From contig JACKAK010000019.1 in the NCBI GenBank assembly GCA_020635115.1, positions 1 to 10,266 of the forward strand: a stretch of DNA of 10,266 nucleotides, read 5' to 3'. The notes beneath the pieces were generated by a model. That model ran no database searches. It was not told where the DNA came from and worked only from the letters and a program-made list of their open reading frames with translations. Positions 1-6,126 of the stretch are shown here, in pieces. Position numbers and translations under genes: made by a program. Origin of the DNA: Halobacteriovoraceae bacterium (lineage in GTDB: Bacteria > Bdellovibrionota > Bacteriovoracia > Bacteriovoracales > Bacteriovoracaceae). Position 1 is the stretch's first letter. Every line of letters starts with the position of its first letter.

Positions 1-93
1 TGAAATATTCATGCATTATGGATTGTACTCAACTTCAGTCAGTTTTGGACGAGGATTTCTTTCGTTTCTCTCCAAGAGAATCCTTAGAACTAA
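1..93. other. Non-coding flank downstream of the helicase gene
   Basis: No gene is visible here. On the minus strand this lies just downstream of the helicase stop codon. A small stem (66-70 with 76-80, 5-nt loop) sits inside a second weak pairing (52-57 with 79-84). No T-run follows on the minus strand, so it cannot be called an intrinsic terminator. Confidence 0.4.
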
Positions 94-1581
94 TTAAGCT
101 CTCCTAGATCTTGGCCTACGCCCCTTACTAGAATCATCTTTTCGATCGTGAGATCTCTGTGAAAAACTTCTACGTCTATTATCAGAGCTTCCTCTACCTG
201 GTCGTTGTTTACGAGCAGAAAAATCACTTCGCTTTTTGTCAGAAAAATCTACATCTCCAAAACGATCAACATCATGAAACTCTTTATTAAAAAGCAACGT
301 AAAAAATATTTTTTGTAGATCATCTTTTGAACAGTTATCAAACTCATTCAAAAATATTCCAAAAGATGAATCAACTTTGAATTCATTACCTTTGCTCACA
401 ACACTTTCTTTAATTTTAGAAATTTTTTCAATTTTTTGAGAAACTATTTTGGATTTTAAATCGGTATTTTTTGGAACATCTGATCTTTTAATTCTGTGGT
501 TAATCGTTTTTTCTATCTTTCTTAGTAACCCCATTTCATTGTTTGTCACAATTGATTGAGCTAGACCTTTTGCCCCGGCCCTACCAGTTCGACCTATTCT
601 GTGAACATAGGATTCATTGTCTAAAGGCAATCCAAAATTATAAACAACCTCTAGGCCAGTAACATCAATTCCTCTGGCCGCAACATCTGTACAAACTAAA
701 ACGTCAGTTCTACCTGACTTGAATTTGTTCATTGCGTACTCTCTCTGTCCTTGACTTAAATCCCCATTTAGACAATCTGCCATAATTCCCTTGGCCAGAA
801 GTTTGTCTGCGATATCTTTTGTGTCTTGTCTAGTACGACAAAAAACAATACTTGGGCCAGAACCATTCTGGAGGATCAATCTATGAAGGGCCTCAAAGCG
901 ATATTTACGATCGACTAAATAATAGGATTGTTCAATATCTTCATTTGAAAGACTTTTCTTTTTGCACTTTATAAATTTAGGTTTATTTAAGTTTTTGTTA
1001 ATGAGATTTACTATTTCATCAGGCATTGTTGCTGAGAACATCCACGTTTTTCTGGCCGCACTAAAACATTCCATAATATGTTGAACATCATCAATAAAGC
1101 CCATTTTAAGCATTTCATCGGCCTCATCTAAAATGAGATATTCAGAATTTGAAAAATCTAATTTACCTCTTTCAATAAGATCAATGATTCTTCCGGGAGT
1201 TCCTACAATAATTTCAGGTTGTGTTTTTCTAAGTAAATTTATTTGTTTATCATAAGGAGTACCTCCGTATATCAAACAAGTATTCAAATTTAAATAACGA
1301 CCAAAATTATTAATTTCTTTTTCAACTTGATACGCTAGCTCTCGAGTCGGAGTAAGAATGAGAGCGTGAGTGGGAATCTTTTGATCTTTGATTCTCTCAA
1401 GTAGAGGAACAACAAAAGCAGCTGTTTTTCCAGTCCCCGTTTGTGCTTGGCCAACAAAATCTCTATCTGTTTCCAATAGGTATGGAATCGCTTCTTGTTG
1501 AATTTCTGTTGGAGTTGTGAAGTTTAAAACTTCAATTGCCCTTAAAATAGGGTCGCATAAATTTAATTCGTTGAATTGCAT
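94..1581 (-). CDS. DEAD-box ATP-dependent RNA helicase (DeaD/RhlE-like)
   Basis: An ATP-dependent RNA helicase that remodels RNA structure in the cytoplasm; relatives act in ribosome assembly, mRNA decay and cold adaptation. All superfamily-2 motifs are visible in the 495 residues: an N-terminal Q-motif region, motif I AQTGTGKT (46-53), PTRELA (78-83), TPGR (128-131), DEAD (152-155), SAT (183-185), TDVAARGID (298-306) and HRIGRTGR (327-334). The core ends near 350. A lysine-rich linker follows, then a short folded-looking segment (about 400-445) and an Arg/Ser/Asp-rich basic tail (450-495) typical of RNA-binding tails. The tail has no clear DbpA-type RNA-binding domain, so the exact subfamily is open. 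The start ATG has AAGGA (plus 1592-1596) 10 nt upstream. This is ordinary chromosomal DNA outside the mobile element. Confidence 0.95.
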   Translation of the reverse strand: MQFNELNLCDPILRAIEVLNFTTPTEIQQEAIPYLLETDRDFVGQAQTGTGKTAAFVVPLLERIKDQKIPTHALILTPTRELAYQVEKEINNFGRYLNLNTCLIYGGTPYDKQINLLRKTQPEIIVGTPGRIIDLIERGKLDFSNSEYLILDEADEMLKMGFIDDVQHIMECFSAARKTWMFSATMPDEIVNLINKNLNKPKFIKCKKKSLSNEDIEQSYYLVDRKYRFEALHRLILQNGSGPSIVFCRTRQDTKDIADKLLAKGIMADCLNGDLSQGQREYAMNKFKSGRTDVLVCTDVAARGIDVTGLEVVYNFGLPLDNESYVHRIGRTGRAGAKGLAQSIVTNNEMGLLRKIEKTINHRIKRSDVPKNTDLKSKIVSQKIEKISKIKESVVSKGNEFKVDSSFGIFLNEFDNCSKDDLQKIFFTLLFNKEFHDVDRFGDVDFSDKKRSDFSARKQRPGRGSSDNRRRSFSQRSHDRKDDSSKGRRPRSRRA

Positions 1582-1667
1582 AAAAAATTTTTCCTTTAAA
1601 AAAAAAGACCATAAGGCATTAATACATAGAAAACAAGTACTTTATTAGCATGTGCGTCTATTGTAAA

Positions 1668-2354
1668 TTATACACAAAATGCGCGTCTTAAAATTAAATA
1701 ATAATGATAGGGTTGAGGTAGTCCTAAATCAGAATGGCACATAAGAGAAAACTTATCGCACTCAGGGCCAAAAAAATTTGTATATTCGTCGTCTAATCCA
1801 AAGAAATGTCCAATTTCATGTGCCATCACTCGCATTGACCATAATGGATTCCAGTTCAAGTAGTAGGGACCTCTGGTCAATTTAACAAAATCTATATCTT
1901 TAAAATAAGCATTTTCACGACTTGTAACTTCTATATTAAATTTTATTTGAAAAATATATGGATTTTCCATTTCCCAATAAACTGCCGCACCTCTTAAGCG
2001 ATAAAGAAAATCATCTTGTACAACTTTTGGGTATTTTTTTAAATCTTTGAAATGTACTTTGGTGGTCAGAACAATTTCATCATTTGATAATTTTGAAATA
2101 TCATAAGCATACTTTCCACCCCACACACCATAATATTTCATTTGACCACGAATTTTTTTTCCGCCTAGAATATTTCTTTCAAATAATTCAACTTTTTTAA
2201 AGTGTATCGGGCATCTTTTTATGTCTCTATTTAGTGAGTGCTTAATAACTTTGCATGCGTATGAGTTTTTCGGACACATTTGCTCATTGCCCTCTATTTT
2301 GAAAACGATCAACATTAATACAGTAATAATCTTAAGCTGTTTGTAGATAAACAT
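1668..2354 (-). CDS. Exported metzincin-like zinc metalloprotease
   Basis: A 228-residue protein with a hydrophobic N-terminus (about residues 7-19, preceded by Lys) that reads as a signal peptide or anchor, so it is probably exported. Residues 179-189 match the zinc-binding pattern HExxHxxGxxD: H179, E180 and H183 with G186 and D189, so Asp takes the usual third-His position, as in snapalysin-type metzincins. M205 in SLMCHS is placed like the Met-turn that follows this motif in metzincins. The middle (about 70-160) matches nothing I recognise and may be the prodomain or N-terminal subdomain. Several Cys residues (27, 34, 48, 199, 206, 227) could form disulfides after export. No strong Shine-Dalgarno precedes the ATG; it was chosen because it keeps the signal peptide. 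Substrate is unknown. It lies 86 bp upstream of the helicase on the same strand, without an obvious shared operon. Confidence 0.75.
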   Translation of the reverse strand: MFIYKQLKIITVLMLIVFKIEGNEQMCPKNSYACKVIKHSLNRDIKRCPIHFKKVELFERNILGGKKIRGQMKYYGVWGGKYAYDISKLSNDEIVLTTKVHFKDLKKYPKVVQDDFLYRLRGAAVYWEMENPYIFQIKFNIEVTSRENAYFKDIDFVKLTRGPYYLNWNPLWSMRVMAHEIGHFFGLDDEYTNFFGPECDKFSLMCHSDLGLPQPYHYYLILRRAFCV

Positions 2355-2547
2355 TTGCTAATTCTATAATTTTTATTTACATTCAAGCAACCATCTAAGT
2401 CCATATGCATTATTTTTTATCGCTGACAAACATATTTAGATATGAGATATCTTCCTGTGCTCGTTTGAGGTTGGTAGGCAGAATTAAATTAGTAACTTGA
2501 TTGCTTACGACTGAACAACCAGTAGAAAACGAAATTTAAAATTATTT
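2355..2547. other. Intergenic region upstream of the host tRNA-Leu
   Basis: This 193-bp AT-rich spacer separates the divergent protease gene from the tRNA-Leu 5' half. It must contain the native tRNA promoter and the protease promoter, but neither has a strong consensus. A small perfect hairpin (2438-2443 with 2447-2452, loop GAG) is present. No ORF or RNA gene was recognised. Confidence 0.4.
2501..2528 (+). promoter_or_regulatory. Weak candidate promoter of the tRNA-Leu locus
   Basis: TTGCTT (2501-2506) and TAGAAA (2523-2528) are separated by 16 bp and lie 19 bp before the tRNA 5' end, which is a suitable place for a tRNA promoter. TTGATT (2497-2502) is an alternative -35. Both hexamers match the sigma-70 consensus poorly, so this is a positional guess. 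Wherever the promoter is, it now drives the broken 5' half and the element's tRNA behind it. Confidence 0.22.
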
Positions 2548-2589
2548 GGCCCGGTGGTGGAATGGTAGACACAGCGGATTCAAAATCCG
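2548..2589 (+). pseudogene. 5' half of host tRNA-Leu(CAA), disrupted by integration
   Basis: GGCCCGG (2548-2554) is the 5' acceptor strand, followed by the D-arm (2557-2572) and the anticodon arm GCGGA-TTCAAAA-TCCG with anticodon CAA (2581-2583). The gene then stops matching a tRNA: after 2589 there is no variable arm, T-arm or matching acceptor strand. The missing part is 7.2 kb away at 9772-9815. Joining 2548-2589 to 9772-9815 gives an 86-nt tRNA with a perfect 7-bp acceptor stem (GGCCCGG/CCGGGCC), 5-bp T-stem, long class II variable arm and encoded CCA. So this was an intact tRNA-Leu gene before the element inserted. Confidence 0.93.
2573..2589 (+). repeat. attL core, 17-bp direct repeat (anticodon arm)
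   Basis: AGCGGATTCAAAATCCG is repeated exactly at 9755-9771. Bases differ on both sides (C/A before, G/C after), so the identity block is 17 bp. It covers tRNA position 26 and nearly the whole anticodon arm. The GCGGA/TCCGC stem with the TTCAAAA loop is the kind of interrupted palindrome that tyrosine recombinases use as a core site. Confidence 0.92.
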
Positions 2590-2608
2590 GTAAAAAAACA
2601 CCAAAAAT

Positions 2609-2693
2609 GGCCTCATGGTGGAATGGTAGACACGATTGATTCAAAATCAATTGCTCTTTGAGTGTGCCAGTTCAAGTCTGGCTGAGGCTACCA
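2609..2693 (+). tRNA. Element-borne tRNA-Leu(CAA), complete
   Basis: This is an 85-nt class II tRNA. Acceptor GGCCTCA (2609-2615) pairs with TGAGGCT (2683-2689), including a G1-U72 wobble. The D-arm follows at 2618-2633. The anticodon arm ATTGA-TTCAAAA-TCAAT (2635-2651) has anticodon CAA at 2642-2644. A long variable arm (2652-2665) has a 4-bp stem. The T-stem GCCAG/CTGGC surrounds loop TTCAAGT, and ACCA is encoded at 2690-2693. It reads UUG leucine codons. The 18 bases from the acceptor/D-arm junction (2616-2633) are identical to those in the broken host gene (2555-2572), but both stems flanking them differ, so it is a paralogue and not a recent copy. It starts 19 nt after the broken 5' half ends and lies inside the att repeats, so it belongs to the element. 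Confidence 0.95.
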
Positions 2694-2700
2694 AAATATT

Positions 2701-2738
2701 AGGGGGAAGTTTTCATTAACTTCCCCTTTTTATTTTTT
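2701..2738 (+). terminator. Intrinsic terminator of the element tRNA-Leu
   Basis: GGGGAAGTT (2703-2711) pairs perfectly with AACTTCCCC (2718-2726) around a 6-nt loop, with two more weak pairs at the base. T-rich sequence follows (2727-2738, broken by one A). It begins 7 nt after the tRNA CCA and so ends the tRNA transcript before the integrase gene. Confidence 0.9.
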
Positions 2739-2742
2739 GGTA
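2731..2742 (+). repeat. 12-bp repeat near the left element end
   Basis: TATTTTTTGGTA here is repeated exactly and in the same orientation at 9648-9659 near the right end. A shorter ATTGGTA is also shared (2756-2762 and 9742-9748). These could be arm-type integrase or accessory-protein sites, but the left copy overlaps a terminator T-tract and TTGGTA also occurs outside the element at 2471-2476. Confidence 0.3.
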
Positions 2743-2791
2743 GACTAAAATTGTAATTGGTAGCCTTTTACCTAAATTTTTGACTCCAGCT

Positions 2792-2810
2792 TCCGATAAA
2801 CTATCGGAGG
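2792..2810 (+). promoter_or_regulatory. Hairpin masking the integrase ribosome binding site
   Basis: TCCGATA (2792-2798) and TATCGGA (2802-2808) form a 7-bp perfect inverted repeat with loop AAC. Its right arm contains the first three bases of the Shine-Dalgarno GGAGG (2806-2810), which is 8 nt before the integrase ATG at 2819. In the mRNA this stem would compete with ribosome binding. As DNA it could also be an operator. Either reading implies control of integrase output. Confidence 0.55.
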
Positions 2811-2818
2811 TATCAAAA

Positions 2819-4135
2819 ATGGGCAGACACAAAAAATTCAAAAAAGAAGATGTCAGCAAAATTCAAAAATGGCTAAAAGAAGACTTTGAAGAAAGAAAGG
2901 TCAAAGGCAGGATAATCTGGAATCATCAAACAGATATTATCTGTAAATGGGGATTGTACTCTGAGGGCGAAGATAAAGAGCCATCAATCAAAAGATTTAT
3001 CAAAAGAAAAGATGGGAAAACCACTTGGCAGAGACTTAAAAAGAAGTTTTATAAGGATTTCTATCAAAGTCAAAGAGAGCTTGAAAATATTGTAATCTAT
3101 CTTAATGGATTAGACCCATCAGAACACAGAGCAGGGATTAAATATCGCCTTAAAGAAGGATATATCCCAAGAGTCCATGTCATAAATTTTTGTAGAGAAA
3201 TTAAGAACAACTTTTTAAATGATGACAAAAAAGATATTGAAAATAGAATTAATGGCTTTATCAATTACGGCCTCAACTGGTTTCAAAATAAGACTCACAA
3301 AGTTAATGAATGGAAAAAATATGATAAGAAATGGGGCCAATGCCTGTTAAATTATAATGAAGATATTAAAGATTCAGACAGAATCTTTCCACTTGGAGAG
3401 CTTAGAAGTAAAAATACTATTATAAGAGTTATTTGGCTTATGAATAAGTTTATGGAATACCTCCATCAACAATACCCAAACAAATATCCCCCTACCTATT
3501 TTGACCCTATTACTAATTCTCAATTTAGAAGTCTTGAAATGATTAGAAAGCAAAGAGGATTAGTCAGAGATAGAAAACATATAAAAAGCGAACATTGGGA
3601 AATTATCAAAAGAAATATTGAAAATGACCCACATCTAAAAATTATAGAAATTTGTTATGAGTTTGGACTTAGAAGAAGTGAGGCTTTGGCCCTATCATCA
3701 GTTGAAAATTTATTCAAAGATAATTTATTCGTCAAAGAACAAGTCAAATGTATTGATTATACAAATGGAGTAATGACAAGAATCTTTAAACCTACCAAAA
3801 CGGGAGAGACCAGAAGAATTCCATATAAAGCTTCTATAAGTGAAATTTCAATAAAAAGGATTGCAACAATTATTGATACATTTGAGTTTATATCTCCAAA
3901 TCAACTTACTAAAAAGTGGCGGGCCTTAATGAATGAATTAAATCTTGATTATGATATCCACGATTGCAGGCATTCGTTTTGCAGAAACCTCTTTAAAATC
4001 AAGAACTTAGACATCAAAACTGCCATGGAGTATTCTGGCCACAAAGAACTACAAAGCATTAATGGCTATCTCAGAAGTAAATCTGAATTTAGTGAAGAAA
4101 AATTAAATTTAAGAGATTTCAGAGTTGTAGCCTAA
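2819..4135 (+). CDS. int: Tyrosine recombinase (integrase) of the element
   Basis: A site-specific tyrosine recombinase of 438 residues that should catalyse exchange between attP and the tRNA-Leu anticodon-arm attB. In the C-terminal catalytic domain the expected residues are visible in order: Arg in EFGLRRSEAL (R285), Lys in PTKTGETRRIP (K327), the HxxR box HDCRHSF (H381, R384), His in SGHKEL (H408) and the nucleophile Tyr in INGYLR (Y417). The N-terminal half is Lys/Arg/Trp-rich and would hold the arm- and core-binding domains; I recognise no named subfamily. The ATG at 2819 was preferred over an in-frame TTG at 2780, because GGAGG lies 8 nt upstream of the ATG and the TTG has no such site. 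The gene sits next to attL, as is usual for integrases, and ends at a strong terminator converging with the small minus-strand gene. Confidence 0.92.
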   Translation: MGRHKKFKKEDVSKIQKWLKEDFEERKVKGRIIWNHQTDIICKWGLYSEGEDKEPSIKRFIKRKDGKTTWQRLKKKFYKDFYQSQRELENIVIYLNGLDPSEHRAGIKYRLKEGYIPRVHVINFCREIKNNFLNDDKKDIENRINGFINYGLNWFQNKTHKVNEWKKYDKKWGQCLLNYNEDIKDSDRIFPLGELRSKNTIIRVIWLMNKFMEYLHQQYPNKYPPTYFDPITNSQFRSLEMIRKQRGLVRDRKHIKSEHWEIIKRNIENDPHLKIIEICYEFGLRRSEALALSSVENLFKDNLFVKEQVKCIDYTNGVMTRIFKPTKTGETRRIPYKASISEISIKRIATIIDTFEFISPNQLTKKWRALMNELNLDYDIHDCRHSFCRNLFKIKNLDIKTAMEYSGHKELQSINGYLRSKSEFSEEKLNLRDFRVVA

Positions 4136-4141
4136 AACATT

Positions 4142-4167
4142 GGCCATCTATTGCAGATGGCCTTTTT
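4142..4167 (+). terminator. Intrinsic terminator after the integrase gene
   Basis: GGCCATCT (4142-4149) pairs perfectly with AGATGGCC (4155-4162) around ATTGC and is followed by TTTTT (4163-4167). It begins 6 nt after the integrase stop codon. The left arm overlaps the stop codon of the convergent minus-strand gene (4148-4150). It is a good terminator for the plus strand; on the minus strand the T-run is missing. Confidence 0.9.
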
Positions 4168-4408
4168 CATATTGTTTAATAAAATCCATTAATAATCTTC
4201 CCAATACATCAAGTGAAATTATTAAATGCCCTGTTGAGAGAGTCTCATTTTGATTCTTTTTATCAGGATTGAGATTAATAATTAAATGTTCTTGTAAAAT
4301 TGAATTTTGATTTAAGTAAAATTCAAAGTAAGTTCTTTGTTTTTCATCAGATAAATTTTGAATAAAGTCTTTCGCTTTCACACAGTTCTTTAAAGTTAAA
4401 TCGGCCAT
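4148..4408 (-). CDS. Small element protein of unknown function (86 aa)
   Basis: I do not recognise this protein. It is judged real because GGAGG (plus 4413-4417) sits 4 nt before its ATG and because it fills the space between the integrase terminator and the divergent transfer operon. It looks soluble and largely helical: a charged N-terminal half (residues 9-34), a polar NPDKKNQNE linker (about 47-55), then a hydrophobic helix (about 60-78) ending in a charged tail. No helix-turn-helix, zinc ligands or membrane segment is evident. Its position, divergent from the mobilization genes and convergent with the integrase, is where excisionases or regulators often sit, but the sequence itself does not show such a role. 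Confidence 0.65.
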   Translation of the reverse strand: MADLTLKNCVKAKDFIQNLSDEKQRTYFEFYLNQNSILQEHLIINLNPDKKNQNETLSTGHLIISLDVLGRLLMDFIKQYEKGHLQ

Positions 4409-4576
4409 AAAACCTCCATTAAAGTCTTTATATGCTTAATAAGGTTTTTAATATCAATGATTGCAAAGCAACTTGCGAAGTCATTTAAATTAAAAAAATT
4501 TGAGCTATCAAAAAAAATGGAGATTTTAAAAGATTTCTTCCATTTAAATTACAACCATAAAAAAGGAGGACTAATT
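4409..4576. promoter_or_regulatory. Divergent control region of the two small genes
   Basis: This 168-bp, very AT-rich stretch separates two divergently transcribed genes and must hold both promoters. A CTTAATAAG palindrome (4435-4443) is a possible operator half. ATGGAGATTTTAAAAGA (4517-4533) nearly repeats the start of the next gene (4577-4593, 16 of 17 identical), exactly 60 nt apart and in frame. No -35/-10 pair stands out enough to call. Confidence 0.35.
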
Positions 4577-4819
4577 ATGGAAATTTTAAAAGACAAAGAA
4601 ATTATTATTAAGTTTGTTGAAAAAGCAGATTTTGAAACAAAAGATGGAAAAGTTGAGATGGACAAAGTTTGGTTTGTTTATGAAGGAAAGATGAAATATG
4701 ACAATAGAGTTAAAAAGGAAAAGCTAAAAGAAGGTAATCTATTTTGTGATATTGAGCTTAGAGTTGATAAGAGAAAAGGGGAATTCAAATATGTCATCCA
4801 CCCTAAAGTAAAAAAATAA
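4577..4819 (+). CDS. Small Lys-rich element protein of unknown function (80 aa)
   Basis: An 80-residue protein I do not recognise. The open frame extends back to 4457 (120 aa), but the ATG at 4577 is chosen because AAGGAGG (4563-4569) lies 7 nt before it and the upstream part is poor coding sequence. It alternates hydrophobic and charged residues (IIIKFVEKADFE, KVWFVYEGKMKY, FCDIELRVDKRKGEFKYVIHP), which suggests an all-beta domain with a basic surface, compatible with a nucleic-acid-binding fold. Its place directly upstream of the FtsK-like gene resembles the small orf22/orf23-type genes of Tn916-like elements, but I see no sequence similarity to them. It is probably the first gene of the mobilization operon, since the next gene's ribosome site starts right after its stop. 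A role as accessory DNA-binding factor for nicking is a guess. Confidence 0.65.
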   Translation: MEILKDKEIIIKFVEKADFETKDGKVEMDKVWFVYEGKMKYDNRVKKEKLKEGNLFCDIELRVDKRKGEFKYVIHPKVKK

Positions 4820-4830
4820 GGGGGGCTTTG

Positions 4831-6126
4831 ATGATTAAACATATAGAAAATATTTATTCAAAAAAGAAAAGAACAAAACAAATTAAGGAATATTTTGGCC
4901 TATCTGATAGCTTCAAGATAAAAAATTTTAAACACGGCTATTATCTCAAAAATGCCTTAATTTCAGTTGAAGACCTTGAAAAAAATAAAGAAATACTATC
5001 AGATATATTTTCCAGTGAGATTTTTCTCATAAAAAGAATATCCAAAAAATACGGAAATGATTTTATCGCAATATACACAAAGGGGTATAAAAAGAGAAAA
5101 TATAATGGGGAAGTTTCAACAACTCCCCTATCCTCTATGGTTGGATATGATTTTGAAGGGGATTTATATAATCGCCCTTTTTCACACTCTTTTATTAATA
5201 AACCTATCATCTATATTGGAGGTGGAATTGGAGCAGGAAAATCAATTCAAGGAAATATTATTCTAAAAAGTTTTCTTCTTCAAAATGAGGATTATAAAGC
5301 CATAATTATTGACCCTAAAAGTACGGATTTCTTTAAACTATCAAAAGAATTTTCTAACAGAGCTAAAATAATAAAACCTAAAAATATATTGGACTTTAAA
5401 AATATTCTTACAGAGCTTATCAATATTGAGAATGAAATCTTGAACTTTCAAAATCAATTAACTAAAAGGAAAATAATTGTCTCAAATTGGAATAAGCTTT
5501 CAAGTAGGCCTAAATATATAATGCTAATAGATGAGGCCAGTGAGATTATCCCAAGAGTATCAATAAACAAAAATACTCCAGATGATGAAAAAGAGATTAT
5601 TACAGTTCAGATTGAAATCGCTAAGATTTTAAAAAGGATGATAAAGCTTTATCGCTATACCAGTTCATTTTTTCTTATCCTTTTAAATCAAGATACTAAG
5701 GTTGATAGTATTAATATTGGATGGGAAAATATCAAAACTAAAATTCTGTATAATCAACCAACTACTCAACAATCAATACAATTGGTTGGTAGCTCAATTC
5801 TTAAAGACAATACTCTTTTTAATGGTAAAGGATATTATATTTCAGAAGGGATTATTAAAAAATTTCAAGCACCTTTTTTTAATACCGAATTTAGAGAGAT
5901 AGAAAAAATACCCCAATATAATTCTCAAAAAATTAATAAAATTATTAAGAAAAAGCTCAAAGATTTTCATAAAGGATTTGTAAGTCAAAAATCTCAAGAG
6001 AAATTTAAATTTGTATCGCTGAGTGAATATGAAATCAGACAATTAGGAAAAAATTATTATCACTATTATTTGAGTTTATTACCAGAATTAAGAAAAGAGG
6101 CCATAAGGGAGATTAATGGAAAATAG
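4831..6126 (+). CDS. FtsK/HerA-type DNA-translocating ATPase (coupling protein)
   Basis: A 431-residue P-loop ATPase that probably acts as the coupling protein, handing the relaxase-DNA complex to a conjugation channel (compare TcpA/Orf21 of Tn916-type elements). Walker A GGIGAGKS is near residues 131-138, the FtsK-type strand IIDPKSTDF near 160-168 and Walker B IMLIDEAS near 230-237. A FILLNQD stretch near 280-288 and NGKGYYIS near 331-338 correspond to the late FtsK motifs. The roughly 120-residue N-terminus shows no transmembrane helix, so it looks soluble, unlike most coupling proteins; it may be tethered by a partner. The ATG at 4831 is preferred over the TTG at 4828 because GGGGG (4821-4825) then has a 5-nt spacing. 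It overlaps the relaxase gene by 11 nt, indicating translational coupling. A filamentous-phage Zot role was considered and is less likely. Confidence 0.82.
   Translation: MIKHIENIYSKKKRTKQIKEYFGLSDSFKIKNFKHGYYLKNALISVEDLEKNKEILSDIFSSEIFLIKRISKKYGNDFIAIYTKGYKKRKYNGEVSTTPLSSMVGYDFEGDLYNRPFSHSFINKPIIYIGGGIGAGKSIQGNIILKSFLLQNEDYKAIIIDPKSTDFFKLSKEFSNRAKIIKPKNILDFKNILTELINIENEILNFQNQLTKRKIIVSNWNKLSSRPKYIMLIDEASEIIPRVSINKNTPDDEKEIITVQIEIAKILKRMIKLYRYTSSFFLILLNQDTKVDSINIGWENIKTKILYNQPTTQQSIQLVGSSILKDNTLFNGKGYYISEGIIKKFQAPFFNTEFREIEKIPQYNSQKINKIIKKKLKDFHKGFVSQKSQEKFKFVSLSEYEIRQLGKNYYHYYLSLLPELRKEAIREINGK

Noticed and set aside
52..84. Terminator downstream of the helicase
   Set aside because: Stems exist (66-70/76-80 and 52-57/79-84), but no T-run follows on the minus strand.
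2609..2693. Second tRNA-Leu as part of an ancestral host tandem array
   Set aside because: It lies inside the att repeats. For it to be host DNA the repeats would have to be coincidental, yet the 3' half at 9772-9815 pairs perfectly with the 5' half at 2548.
2780..2818. TTG start at 2780 for the integrase
   Set aside because: The ATG at 2819 has GGAGG at a good distance, while the segment from 2780 contains the hairpin and the ribosome site itself.
4941..5266. Open frames at 4941-5210 (-) and 5057-5266 (+)
   Set aside because: They lie inside the FtsK-type gene in other frames, lack ribosome sites and encode no recognisable pattern.
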